DNA from: Clostridia bacterium
GTDB lineage: Bacteria > Bacillota > Clostridia > Christensenellales > CAG-138
Length of the DNA stretch: 59,540 nucleotides
Direction of reading: 5' to 3'
NCBI GenBank assembly: GCA_017616435.1
Contig: JAFZYC010000045.1
Coordinates: 1-59,540, forward strand
The position numbers and the translations under genes were made by a program. Each line of letters opens with the position of its first letter. The stretch's first letter is position 1. Of this stretch, positions 1-8,813 are shown in pieces. The notes under the pieces were generated by a model, which saw only the letters and a program-made list of their open reading frames with translations, ran no database searches and was not told the origin of the DNA.

Positions 1-426
1 GAGATACGAGAAAGCATTGCCGGGTTCTTTGTTAAGATATTCAGCGATCATGCAGAATACTCAGATCCCGCTATAACGCGAGATAGGATAGACGAAGAGT
101 ATTGCTTGAATCCTATTCCCGAAGGCTTTACATTGCTCAGTGAAGAAAAGGCTGATGATTTTGTAGAGGTAATATATACTAATAATGAAGATAATATAAT
201 AATGTTCCGCCAATCCGCAAAAGATACAAATAATGATATGGTGGATAATGAACACGGTGAGTTTTATGAGAGTGAAATAGGAGGCAAAACCGTATTGATC
301 CATATCTCAGAGGAAGGAGCTAAAGGCGCATGGGTTGAAAACGGGTATTACTTCTCTATAGATTATGGCTCGAGCATTGATTCCAAAACCTTTGAGACGT
401 GGATTGAATCAGTAAGAATCAAATGA
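1..426 (+). CDS. DUF4367-type extracytoplasmic protein, 5'-truncated by window edge
   Basis: The frame is open from the first base and ends with TGA at 424-426, so only the C-terminal part (about 141 residues) is present; a GTG/TTG near 106 is unlikely to be the real start. The pattern NPIPEGF-LLSEEK, then an I-MFRQS segment, a glycine turn, and a final W-E-G-YYFSIDYG/ F--WIESV helix is what DUF4367 domains look like. These domains are usually the extracellular part of a membrane anti-sigma protein or ECF-associated protein in Clostridia. The upstream part, which would hold a membrane helix, is outside the window, so the topology and any sigma partner cannot be seen. The gene ends just before a strong hairpin. 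Confidence 0.65.
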   Translation, partial: EIRESIAGFFVKIFSDHAEYSDPAITRDRIDEEYCLNPIPEGFTLLSEEKADDFVEVIYTNNEDNIIMFRQSAKDTNNDMVDNEHGEFYESEIGGKTVLIHISEEGAKGAWVENGYYFSIDYGSSIDSKTFETWIESVRIK

Positions 427-430
427 TACT

Positions 431-470
431 AACGAGCAATACGCCAGTTATCACTGGCGTATTGCTCGTT
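431..470. terminator. Perfect 17-bp hairpin between convergent genes
   Basis: AACGAGCAATACGCCAG at 431-447 pairs perfectly with 454-470 across a 6-nt loop. It lies 5 nt after the stop at 426 and 60 nt from the 3' end of the opposing gene at 530, so it could stop transcription from both sides. No long T-run follows, so efficiency is uncertain. Confidence 0.75.
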
Positions 471-529
471 ATGTAAATTGTGTTGTGTTATATGCAGAGT
501 CAACATCCTTCAGCTATGGTTTAGACACA

Positions 530-967
530 TCAGTATGTTGCCGTATCTGTTATCGTAATAACATCATTATTTCCACCGTTACCAGAGACAGTATAGGTGA
601 CCGTTACACGATAGGTACCGGTAGAATTCAAGTTACAAGAGAATGTGTGACTATAGTAATAGTTGGTTGTAGTATCATGCCATGTATTGTCGCTGTATCC
701 GATATCGACACGAGTCCAAAACAAACCAAGTATCTTTTTTTCTACATAGAGAGACGTCTCTATCCTTGTGGTTTTTCCATTCATTCCCATAACATTAAGC
801 TTGGCTGAAAGCATGCCGCTTGTGTTTATACTGACTAACATAGATGCACTGTTTGTGTTGTTATACATCATCGCAGCTTTAGCGGTGTTTTGGGGCACAA
901 AAATGCTCATTACAAGCATAAGCAACGCAAGTGCAAACATAGTTCCTCGTTTGGCCATAGTGTTCAT
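530..967 (-). CDS. Small secreted protein, beta-rich, unknown function
   Basis: This 145-residue protein starts at the ATG at 967, chosen because AGGAGG lies 6 nt upstream; reading from further out adds ten residues with no ribosome site. Residues 1-38 form a typical signal peptide (MNTMAKRG, hydrophobic core, AKAA cleavage area). The mature part is rich in Asn, Thr, Ser and Tyr with alternating hydrophobics (NYYYSHTFSCNL, GTYRVTVTYTVSG), suggesting a small all-beta extracellular domain. I recognise no named family. It follows the gene at 1041 on the same strand after a 73-nt gap and may be co-transcribed from the unusual promoter element at 1601-1656. Confidence 0.8.
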   Translation of the reverse strand: MNTMAKRGTMFALALLMLVMSIFVPQNTAKAAMMYNNTNSASMLVSINTSGMLSAKLNVMGMNGKTTRIETSLYVEKKILGLFWTRVDIGYSDNTWHDTTTNYYYSHTFSCNLNSTGTYRVTVTYTVSGNGGNNDVITITDTATY

Positions 968-1040
968 TTTGATTCCTCCTGTTTTTGGCTTAGCCATTTT
1001 GTTATTGTTAACGTTCCAACTTAATCGAAACGTTAAAGTT

Positions 1041-1556
1041 TTAATTAAAAGGGTGCAGCTCGCGCCCGTTTATAAAGCAATGATGAGTCATATAGTTTAG
1101 GATCACGGCTTCATCACACCAGTTCTTCATGCTTTCAGGGTATGGTATTCCGGTCAACTCATCCGCAAAGTCAAGGAGCCAGACAAAATCGTGCTTTTTT
1201 TCTCCGGACAATACATCCGTTTCAAATAGGATCCACACTGAGACCATGGATGGCTTCTCGTATATATCTGTCGATACATGGTACTGTTCGGAAAAATTTT
1301 TTGCTTTTTCAATAAACTCTTTTACTCGCGTCAAACGATTAATATCGGGAACATACACTGTTTCACTGAGCATTTTTGTTAGCAGATCTTCATTGGGAAT
1401 GCTTTTTTTACTCGCGATTCTTCTTTTTTTCGTTTTCTGAACAGCTTTGATTAAGGCATCCACGCTCACATTGCTTTCATCCATACATTCCCTGATCCAA
1501 TCTGAATCAGGATCTATGTATCGTTTGCTATATATAAGCTTGTCGGACTTTTCCAT
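1041..1556 (-). CDS. Unknown 171-residue cytoplasmic protein
   Basis: The ATG at 1556 is preceded by GGGAGGG at good spacing. The protein has no signal peptide or membrane helix. It has a charged N-terminal half with a Lys/Arg cluster near residues 40-50 (QKTKKRRIASKK) and an aromatic C-terminal half (SVWILFETDVL, FVWLLDFADELTG). I do not recognise the family. Its interest is its control region: the TTGTCCCC-N16-TGTAAT element that also precedes the two NlpC-type operons near 27 and 30.5 kb lies 45 nt upstream. It is probably the first gene of a two-gene unit with the secreted protein at 530. Confidence 0.75.
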   Translation of the reverse strand: MEKSDKLIYSKRYIDPDSDWIRECMDESNVSVDALIKAVQKTKKRRIASKKSIPNEDLLTKMLSETVYVPDINRLTRVKEFIEKAKNFSEQYHVSTDIYEKPSMVSVWILFETDVLSGEKKHDFVWLLDFADELTGIPYPESMKNWCDEAVILNYMTHHCFINGRELHPFN

Positions 1557-1600
1557 GGTATTTACCCTCCCTTCGGTCCTTCATTTCGTCCTCTATCTCT

Positions 1601-1656
1601 ATTACAATCGAACTTGCCAAAAGGGGACAAAGAAATAATAATATATTTTGTATCGT
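1601..1656 (-). promoter_or_regulatory. Shared promoter element, copy A
   Basis: On the minus strand this reads TTGTCCCC, 16 nt, TGTAAT, with CTTTTGG following the C-run. Upstream of it lies an AATATATT box at 1640-1647, flanked by a TCGT/ACGA-like motif. The same arrangement occurs at 27118-27187 and 30527-30592. The -35/-10 spacing is identical in all three. The AT box here is exactly 10 bp nearer the -35 than in the other two copies. It drives the gene starting at 1556. Confidence 0.6.
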
Positions 1657-2283
1657 TGTTCCTACCATCTTTCCTTCGAATACTTCAGAAGCACTATACA
1701 GGAGCAATATACGCGTTCTATATTATATACAGAAAACGTTTTGAAATTATTTCAATGCATGCATACGCATCATCGACTTTTTATATAAAAACAGCCACGG
1801 ACGCCCGCGGATATGTATAACACCTGTATATCAGTCCTTATGAACTGTTATCGGGACGACAAAACGCCATCTGAGCGCATGCCGCATTTGATATTTCGTT
1901 CATCATGCAAAAAAATAGAAGGCTGCATGCCTTCTTCTTCGTTTGCACTATCGTCTCTTATTACTCTCAATTCCTCTGCTGATGCTTCAATCCAACATGC
2001 TTCAAGCTTGATTTCAAACGCAGACCATTCCGCATGATTTTGTGCTTTTAATCCGCATCATTTATCATGCTTGCAGCTATCGTTATAGTTTTTCAATATA
2101 AGAACTGAGTTCCATATAGTTTTCCCCCTATGAGATATTCATTAGAGTATAGAACCATACGGAACTGCTGTCCATCCAACTATCGGTTATTCATTATACA
2201 AGATTCTCTGTGCGATTGTTGGCATACGCCTTATTGATTCATGCCTTATTCGCATAGTGATTTCAAAACACAGCTGACTAGGG
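1657..2283. other. Gene-poor stretch with a possible decayed minus-strand reading frame
   Basis: No convincing complete gene is present. On the minus strand the frame 2057-1848 stays open for about 69 codons and reads like protein (segments EWSAFEIKLEACWIEAS and FLHDERNIKCGMRSDG), but it lacks a start. An ATG just upstream at about 2069 is in another frame, so this may be a frameshifted fragment. Plus-strand frames in the same region lack ribosome sites and look random. Confidence 0.35.
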
Positions 2284-3480
2284 TTAGCATATTAAACGTA
2301 AATCATGGTCGCTTTTCAATATACGTTCACAAGTATTTATGCTGTCAAAGTCATGCATGTATTGAGGTACAGTCAGCTTGAATGCTCTTGATAAAATGCA
2401 GCAATACTGCATATTTTCAGAAATGGGTTCTCCGCTTGTCGGAAAAACATAGTTGAATCCCAAGTCGGAAGCTCTCTTTGAAGCACAGGAAAAATAACGA
2501 ATGCCGATCAACTGATCATACTTTTTGCAACGCTTCTTTGATCGATTACTCGTGTAGTTTTCGCAGTATTCAGAACCGCCGTTACAGCAGTCGATGCAAT
2601 CTCTGCAGTCCGACTTGCCGTCTCGACTCATTTCAGCACGAACCCATTGCATAAGAAGCTGCGGTATAATGTATTCTGCGGCAAACGGATCATTTTTGTT
2701 TGTCCTAATAAATGAGCATGCAGCTATCAGCGGATACCAAAGGAGATAGGCTGTCCGTACCTCATCATTATGCAACATATCAGGATCTATACACCTTCGT
2801 TTGCTTTTGTTTCTGCTATTATTGTTCTCTATAAAGTCCTGGGGCTTAATGCCGAGTTCAATCACTTTGATGTCTGTGTTGGACTGTTCTATGGATCTTT
2901 CCAGTTTAAACATCGAAGCCAAAACCCTATCGTATCCTGGATTTACATGTATTTCTTCGCAGCATAGTTCGAGAGATGTGCCAAGATAAAGACTTGGGTA
3001 TCCGGCTATGCTGTATCGACAAGTGGGCACCTTGGATCTGAGATTGAACGGGGCATGGAACATACGGCTTCTGTCATAAGGTTTGATATCATTAACACAT
3101 GCTGCGCGGTACAAACATAGGCTATCCTCTATGTCGATACCTTTTCGCATACTGCTTTTGTAGTATATCTTAAGCGGTGTTCTCATCAGCACTTTCATCG
3201 CCACAAAAAGGGTTTCAAACGCTCTTGCTGGGAACCCATCTAAATATGCTTTAACAGATGCGTGAATGCTGTCGCACGCATTTCTGATAGTGGCATGGTA
3301 TTTCTCGTACTCTGTTTGACCGATATGCTGTTCAAAAAAAACGTTTACTCTTTCAAGGTAATGATCAAACAATGCCTTTAGTGCTTTGTAAAAAACCGAT
3401 CCGTCCCATACTTGGGGAAGAAATAGTTCTTTATCATCAAACAGCTTCCTGAATTCTGAATCAGATATATCAAGGATCAT
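2284..3480 (-). CDS. RES-domain protein (putative NAD+-consuming enzyme)
   Basis: The protein is 398 residues. A RES-type core spans about 120-260: LYRA with Arg125, a D-x-Y-D-R-S-R-M-FHAPF block near 135-146, CRYS-AGYPSLYLGTS near 154-169 with Tyr165, then Glu175/Glu176. These match the Arg, Tyr and Glu positions of RES toxins, which have an ADP-ribosyltransferase fold and degrade NAD+ with phosphate (NAD+ phosphorylase activity; established for the family, not shown here). Canonical RES toxins are about 150-230 residues. This one has an extra helical N-terminus (1-115) and a Cys-rich segment at about 290-325 (CRDCIDCC, CENY, CKKY) that could bind metal. No Xre-type antitoxin is adjacent. 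The ATPase at 3543 lies upstream on the same strand, 62 nt away. Confidence 0.7.
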   Translation of the reverse strand: MILDISDSEFRKLFDDKELFLPQVWDGSVFYKALKALFDHYLERVNVFFEQHIGQTEYEKYHATIRNACDSIHASVKAYLDGFPARAFETLFVAMKVLMRTPLKIYYKSSMRKGIDIEDSLCLYRAACVNDIKPYDRSRMFHAPFNLRSKVPTCRYSIAGYPSLYLGTSLELCCEEIHVNPGYDRVLASMFKLERSIEQSNTDIKVIELGIKPQDFIENNNSRNKSKRRCIDPDMLHNDEVRTAYLLWYPLIAACSFIRTNKNDPFAAEYIIPQLLMQWVRAEMSRDGKSDCRDCIDCCNGGSEYCENYTSNRSKKRCKKYDQLIGIRYFSCASKRASDLGFNYVFPTSGEPISENMQYCCILSRAFKLTVPQYMHDFDSINTCERILKSDHDLRLIC

Positions 3481-3542
3481 AACGATGCCCTCCTTCTAAA
3501 GATGTTGTTTTCTCTTCACAAGCTTTGTCGGACAGTATTTCG

Positions 3543-5003
3543 TCACAGTGTTTCCATTTGTACTATTTCGCTCAGCGGGCAAAGACGAACGCGGTCATTA
3601 TTGTTCGCCTCGTTTATTAGAGCTTCCTCAAACCCGTTTTCGGAGAACAGCATATAAAAGAAATCCGCGTTTTCCTTATATGCGCTCAGCTTGGCAGCTG
3701 TTTCAAGGTATTCCGCATATGTGAAAGGACCGTTCTTGAACTTGCATTCCCCGACGAGGTATTTGTCTTTCTCCCTGGATACCGCGAGAATGTCGATCTC
3801 TGTTTCCGCAGTGCGAAGACCGTTCGGGGAGGCAGGATCCTTAACGGTTGTTTTGCCCATCCATCTGCCCATCTTCGCGAAGCGGAAAGAAAGCTCATTC
3901 CTTTTTTGAAGCTCTCGCACATATTCCCGGCACACATCCTCAAACGCAAACGAGGCGTATTCGTGCAACGCAGGCTCAACAGCGTACTTATAAACGCCGT
4001 CAACATCTCCGGCTTCGAGATCGGAATAGTTTACGAAGGCAAAAGCGTACCAGAAACGGAAAAAGTTATCGGTAAGCCTATAAATACCTCTGCTTGTGTT
4101 CGACTTTTCCTTCGCTCCCGCGTCAACGGAGAACTCCCGTTCAACAATCCCGAGCTCAATAAGATTGCGGAGATAGACGCTGGTCTTAGAAGTATCGTCG
4201 ACAAGGGACTTTTGGCTTATATCGTTCAGCCTCGTGTTGCCAAGTGCGACAGCTTCTATTATGGAATTATAGATCGGCGTTTCCCGAAGCTCCTGCCGCA
4301 GCAGGAAATCGACCTCGCTGTACAGCGCACAGCCCTTGGTTAGTATGTTGCGTTTGATATTCTCCGCAAGCGTCAGCTTGGGGTCAAACTGTTTCAGATA
4401 GTGCGGTATCCCTCCAAGCACCGAATAGGCGATCACTTTGTCCCTGTCGGAATAATCGGGAAAGAACTTAACGGCTTCGTAAAATCCCATGGCGTTCATC
4501 TTGTAAATTCCGGTCGCCCTGCCGTAAAGCGGATTCTTCTCTGCAAGCAACTCCTTTTCGATAAAGCTCATTGCGCTTCCGCAGAGTATGAGCATGACGT
4601 TGGAATCCTTCAGCACCTCGTCCCAAAGATTCTGGATAATAGACGGTATGCTCGGATTATCCTTGCACATATATGGGAACTCGTCTATGACGAGGAGCTT
4701 TTTCTTATCGCCGTAAGGAAGATCGAGCATTGCACGGAAAGCTCTATCCCAATCCGGGAAGCGATCCAGATACCTCCTTGCCGGTATATCCTCCTGAAGC
4801 AGCTTTTCCGAAAAGCTTTTTAGCTGTATCCCGTCGGTACATTCGCGGCAAGCGTAAAAAACATGCGGTTTGCCTTCGCAAAACTTCTTGAGAGTTTCCG
4901 TTTTTCCGACGCGCCTCCTGCCGTACAGGACTATGAGCTGCCCGCCTGCCGCTTGATACTTGCTTTCAAGAAACGCAAGCTCCGCTTCACGGCCTATAAA
5001 CAT
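3543..5003 (-). CDS. DUF234-type P-loop ATPase with PD-(D/E)XK-like C-terminus
   Basis: The 486-residue protein has a Walker A motif GRRRVGKT at 28-35 and Walker B LLVIDEFP at 103-110 inside a classic ATPase_2 domain (opening with FIGREAELAFLE). A winged-helix-like middle follows (SVYLRNLIELGIVERE). The C-terminal DUF234 region contains E-x-D (ETEIDILA) and GECKF, the spacing of a PD-(D/E)XK nuclease fold. Such proteins are common in archaea and gut anaerobes, often in many copies, and their biological role is poorly known; mobile or toxin-antitoxin-like behaviour has been suggested. A strong promoter with two direct repeats lies immediately upstream, which suggests tight or self-regulated expression. 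Confidence 0.85.
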   Translation of the reverse strand: MFIGREAELAFLESKYQAAGGQLIVLYGRRRVGKTETLKKFCEGKPHVFYACRECTDGIQLKSFSEKLLQEDIPARRYLDRFPDWDRAFRAMLDLPYGDKKKLLVIDEFPYMCKDNPSIPSIIQNLWDEVLKDSNVMLILCGSAMSFIEKELLAEKNPLYGRATGIYKMNAMGFYEAVKFFPDYSDRDKVIAYSVLGGIPHYLKQFDPKLTLAENIKRNILTKGCALYSEVDFLLRQELRETPIYNSIIEAVALGNTRLNDISQKSLVDDTSKTSVYLRNLIELGIVEREFSVDAGAKEKSNTSRGIYRLTDNFFRFWYAFAFVNYSDLEAGDVDGVYKYAVEPALHEYASFAFEDVCREYVRELQKRNELSFRFAKMGRWMGKTTVKDPASPNGLRTAETEIDILAVSREKDKYLVGECKFKNGPFTYAEYLETAAKLSAYKENADFFYMLFSENGFEEALINEANNNDRVRLCPLSEIVQMETL

Positions 5004-5026
5004 AATGCACCTCCAAGCAACAATCT

Positions 5027-5082
5027 AATCACGATTAAGTAAATCACGATTTGATTATACGCCCTTTGTATAGAGAAGTCAA
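5027..5082 (-). promoter_or_regulatory. Sigma-A promoter with two AATCGTGATT direct repeats
   Basis: On the minus strand TTGACT (5082-5077) and TATAAT (5059-5054) are separated by 17 nt. Immediately downstream of the -10 are two AATCACGATT repeats (plus-strand 5042-5051 and 5027-5036), 15 bp apart start to start, so a bound protein would occupy the transcription start and leader. A near copy of this repeat region occurs at 46765-46784. Confidence 0.7.
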
Positions 5083-5154
5083 CATAAAAGACAGAAAAAG
5101 GGGGTATTCGTCAAGATTAGTTTCCCCGTCAACGATTCAATACTAATTCCGCAA

Positions 5155-5682
5155 TCAATGCTTATCATATCTCAAAAAGTCATTCCGGTGTCCCTGTCTT
5201 GAAAGGCGATATCCGCGCGATATAAGCGTATCTGCCTTTAACGCAATGAGATTGATATCAGAATGCATTGCCATTGCTATCTGCTGCACATCGTATCCCA
5301 TTGAACAATAATCAAGGAATTCTTCGTCGTCAAGCTCGATCTGTGAAGCAAACACATTCGCTTCGTACTCCATTCTGCTGTCCGCCATATTGAAGATGTT
5401 GAATTCCTTAAAGCCGCCTGCTCTTGCTGCTTCTGCCCTATGAAGCACGTCATGGCCAATCTCATGAAGAAGGACTATCCGCTTGGGAGCCGGCTGAAGG
5501 TTTTCATTGATAAATATGAAACGGTTTCGCTTGATGACTTTATATGCTCCGCGCTGGCGTTCAAAGTTACATGGCATTATTTCCACACCTATGTTTTCCG
5601 CTATCCTGTACGGATCGCGTGTCCCGCATGATTTAACAAGCTTATTTGCCTTTTTAACGATTTCCGAAGTCGGGTTATACAT
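5155..5682 (-). CDS. ImmA/IrrE family metallopeptidase
   Basis: This 175-residue protein carries HEIGH at residues 73-77 followed by a downstream M-E-Y-E-A-N-x-F-A segment (Glu106) that supplies the third zinc ligand, the signature of ImmA/IrrE peptidases. ImmA proteins cleave a partner XRE-type repressor and so induce mobile-element or stress genes. The start at 5682 (MYNPTSEIVKKANKL) is preferred because AGAGGTGG lies just upstream; an extension to 5715 has no ribosome site. The XRE repressor gene lies 59 nt upstream on the same strand, so the two form a repressor/anti-repressor pair. Confidence 0.85.
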   Translation of the reverse strand: MYNPTSEIVKKANKLVKSCGTRDPYRIAENIGVEIMPCNFERQRGAYKVIKRNRFIFINENLQPAPKRIVLLHEIGHDVLHRAEAARAGGFKEFNIFNMADSRMEYEANVFASQIELDDEEFLDYCSMGYDVQQIAMAMHSDINLIALKADTLISRGYRLSRQGHRNDFLRYDKH

Positions 5683-5741
5683 CCCAGATCCACCTCTGAC
5701 ATGAACAACATACAAATCTAATCTCGGTTTTTTCGAAGGTA

Positions 5742-6155
5742 CTATTCATCCTTTCGATAGTCCTTTCGAGTGTATTTCTTTCTATTGTTTTCCTTGGCTT
5801 TCCAGAAAGCTTCTTGGACCTTTTTCATAAACTCGTCCATGTCCTCATCGGCCATTTCACCGCCTGCAAACAAACCATTGATATCAACAAGTAGCTCTTC
5901 GGCATCCTTCCTGCCTCGCGAGCCATAAAGAGCCTGGGCGTCTGCAATGAAATCATCATTTTCATTGTGAAGATAATCCGCGTTTATACCCAGTATCTCA
6001 GCAAGTCTCCCATATACAGCACGATCCTGCGGATACGTCTTGCCTTGTTCATAGTAGCTGATTGTTCTCAAAGATAACCCTGCAGCTTTTGCAAGCTCCG
6101 CCTGTGTCATTCCTTTTTCCTGCCGCTCCTTTCGGAGCTTTTCTCCAAACTTCAT
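5742..6155 (-). CDS. XRE-family transcriptional repressor
   Basis: The protein is 137 residues from the ATG at 6155 (preceded by AGGGGG). An N-terminal HTH_3 domain spans residues 1-65: FGEKLRKERQEKGMTQAELAKAAGL, then RTISYYEQGKTYPQ. The acidic C-terminus (DADED-type, ending in a basic tail) probably dimerises or is the ImmA target. A longer reading frame exists upstream but would include the operator. It is transcribed from a TTGACG-N17-TTTAAT promoter whose start point carries a GTGCAA-N5-TTGCAC operator, indicating autorepression. Confidence 0.88.
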   Translation of the reverse strand: MKFGEKLRKERQEKGMTQAELAKAAGLSLRTISYYEQGKTYPQDRAVYGRLAEILGINADYLHNENDDFIADAQALYGSRGRKDAEELLVDINGLFAGGEMADEDMDEFMKKVQEAFWKAKENNRKKYTRKDYRKDE

Positions 6156-6173
6156 AAGTCCCCCTAAAGCAAT

Positions 6174-6280
6174 GTGCAAATCGATTGCACTTTTTTGATT
6201 AAAACTATTGACAACCGCTTCGTCAATGCTTATAATGCACAACGAGCAATCCGATTGCATATATGTTACATCAGATTGCG
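6174..6280. promoter_or_regulatory. Overlapping divergent promoters with paired operators
   Basis: Minus promoter: TTGACG (plus 6221-6226) and TTTAAT (plus 6198-6203), 17-nt spacer. Plus promoter: TTGACA 6208-6213 and TATAAT 6231-6236, 17-nt spacer, so the two promoters interlock. An operator GTGCAAATCGATTGCAC sits at 6174-6190, on the start point of the minus promoter. A second palindrome GCAATCCGATTGC sits at 6246-6258, on the start point of the plus promoter. A third half-site (AGATTGCG) lies near 6273-6280. All share CGATTGCA or a close match, the likely target of the XRE repressor. Confidence 0.75.
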
Positions 6281-6362
6281 TAGTCTGTCAAGCATTTTAT
6301 CCAAATGATTTGGAAAATGTTTGTTTTTTGAGCCAAGCATTAATAATGAAAGGGACAAAGAA

Positions 6363-8090
6363 TTGAACGGAAAAGAGCTGTACAGATATGATTTGAAAAA
6401 GCAGTATGCTAGCAGGCCGTCGTTTACCCATCTTACAAGAGAACGTTTTATAGAATCGATACATCAAGAAATAGCAATGCGCTTGCGTACATATGATATT
6501 GATTTGTTAAGCACAGAAATAGAATCGGTATGCATAAGCGGATTCAAAGACGATTCATTATTTTTCTATGCTTACTGCCGCAGCCTTATCAATGATAATG
6601 GAAGGGAAGTATGCGCTTCCTTCACAGTTAAATGTATGACCTTGTGTTCAGAGGGATACCGAAGAGTATCTATAACCGATGTCTGCTCAGGAAAGAGAGC
6701 ATGTATACCGGATATACCTTTGGGAGACGATCTTGTTCCGCTCATAGGTAAGAACAATGTTGACGCCATGTCCAAGCGACTGATAGATTACATCAAGAAC
6801 GGCCTCCGCATCTTTGCAGATCAATCGGACGGTTATGCTCTTGCACAAGCACTGGGTCTTAAAGTAGTATTCATACCGTTCGATGCCTCCGGAAATATTC
6901 TTGGCAAGCTGTTATTTGAAGGAACCGATATGGATATTATCTTAAACGGCAGTAAGCAAAAAGCTCATTTTGATGCCAAGACCATCATTCTCAATAAAAG
7001 AAAACCAACTTGCGGGTTAAGTGGCTGCGACAATAACACACTGCTTCACGAGTGTGTGCACTGGCTGCTCCACAGATATGCATACAGACTTGAGAAGGAA
7101 TTCAATGGCAAACAAGAAATCGCTGCTTTCAGATCCGTTGCATCTTTAGCATGGCAGTCTGCCGATCCGATCGACCGTATGGAATGGCAGGCGAATGCTG
7201 TTTCTCCAAGGATATTGCTGCCGGAAGCTAAGACAAGGACCTTGGTGGATCTCTATTCCGACAATAGTCATGATTCAACTCGTAAAGGCGGCATTAACAG
7301 TTCTGTTGTGGGTATTGTATCTAACTTTTCGATCTCACGGTCCTTAGCGAGTATACGTTTATCAGAGCTTGGATACTACAATATATCGGGTGATATGTTT
7401 GCAAATATACAGCATATGTATTCGATTACGCCAAAGCAAGCTCTGAAGGAATACGAACGGAATGAAAAACTGCGAGGATTGCTTGAGAATGGGCAATATG
7501 TCTACATAGACGGACGTTTTTGTGAGCTTCATGGAAGGAACATACTAAAGGACCAAAATGGCGAACTCCATATCTCCGATTATGCAGCAACGCATCAAGA
7601 TAAATGCTGTCTATGGTTTGCTAAAAAATCGCGCTGTATTGTTTCAGTCGATGGAATGTGCCGAGGAAAGGATGAAGAGGTTTCATTTGGTGGTTCACCT
7701 CAAAGTATCGTTGACTTTACTAAGCAAACTATTATGCTGACAGAGATACTGCAAACGCTTCCTTCAACTTATTCAGGAACACTTAGAGCACATATAAAAA
7801 GGAGTGGTTTGACTACTGAAAAGCTTGCGGAAATATGTGAAATAAGCGAAAAGACCATTCAACGATATAAAACATCGGATGAGAATGAATGTGAGTTGTC
7901 AATCCTTGTTGCTCTATGTGTTGGTTTGAAACTGCATCCAATACTCTCTTTTGACTTACTCTCAAAGGCAGGATATGGGTCACTAAGATCATCAAAGAAG
8001 CATACAGCTTACAAACTGGTTTTACTAACAATGTATGAATGTACGGTTTCTCAATGCAATAAGTTTCTCCGTGAAGCTGGCGGTTGTTGA
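6363..8090 (+). CDS. Large ImmA/IrrE-like metallopeptidase with C-terminal HTH
   Basis: About 575 residues. The TTG at 6363 is preferred (AAAGGG 8 nt upstream; MNGKELYRYDLKK); a TTG at 6321 would add 14 residues but has no ribosome site. The middle contains HECVHWLLH with a downstream RMEWQANAVSPRILLP, the zinc-binding pattern of ImmA/IrrE peptidases. The last ~100 residues (HIKRSGLTTEKLAEICEISEKTIQRYK) form a helix-turn-helix. Peptidase and DNA-binding parts in one chain suggest a sensor that responds by proteolysis or gene control. It is divergent from the XRE/ImmA pair and shares their operators, so all three genes are probably one regulatory switch. Confidence 0.78.
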   Translation: MNGKELYRYDLKKQYASRPSFTHLTRERFIESIHQEIAMRLRTYDIDLLSTEIESVCISGFKDDSLFFYAYCRSLINDNGREVCASFTVKCMTLCSEGYRRVSITDVCSGKRACIPDIPLGDDLVPLIGKNNVDAMSKRLIDYIKNGLRIFADQSDGYALAQALGLKVVFIPFDASGNILGKLLFEGTDMDIILNGSKQKAHFDAKTIILNKRKPTCGLSGCDNNTLLHECVHWLLHRYAYRLEKEFNGKQEIAAFRSVASLAWQSADPIDRMEWQANAVSPRILLPEAKTRTLVDLYSDNSHDSTRKGGINSSVVGIVSNFSISRSLASIRLSELGYYNISGDMFANIQHMYSITPKQALKEYERNEKLRGLLENGQYVYIDGRFCELHGRNILKDQNGELHISDYAATHQDKCCLWFAKKSRCIVSVDGMCRGKDEEVSFGGSPQSIVDFTKQTIMLTEILQTLPSTYSGTLRAHIKRSGLTTEKLAEICEISEKTIQRYKTSDENECELSILVALCVGLKLHPILSFDLLSKAGYGSLRSSKKHTAYKLVLLTMYECTVSQCNKFLREAGGC

Positions 8091-8108
8091 TTTGCATAGA
8101 GCCCCTGA

Positions 8109-8800
<692 letters not shown>

Positions 8801-8813
8801 CCTTGATCTCCTT

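Noticed and set aside
1813-2037. Plus-strand frames at 1614-1820 and 1813-2037
   Set aside because: No ribosome sites; the opposite strand reads more like protein in part of the same stretch.
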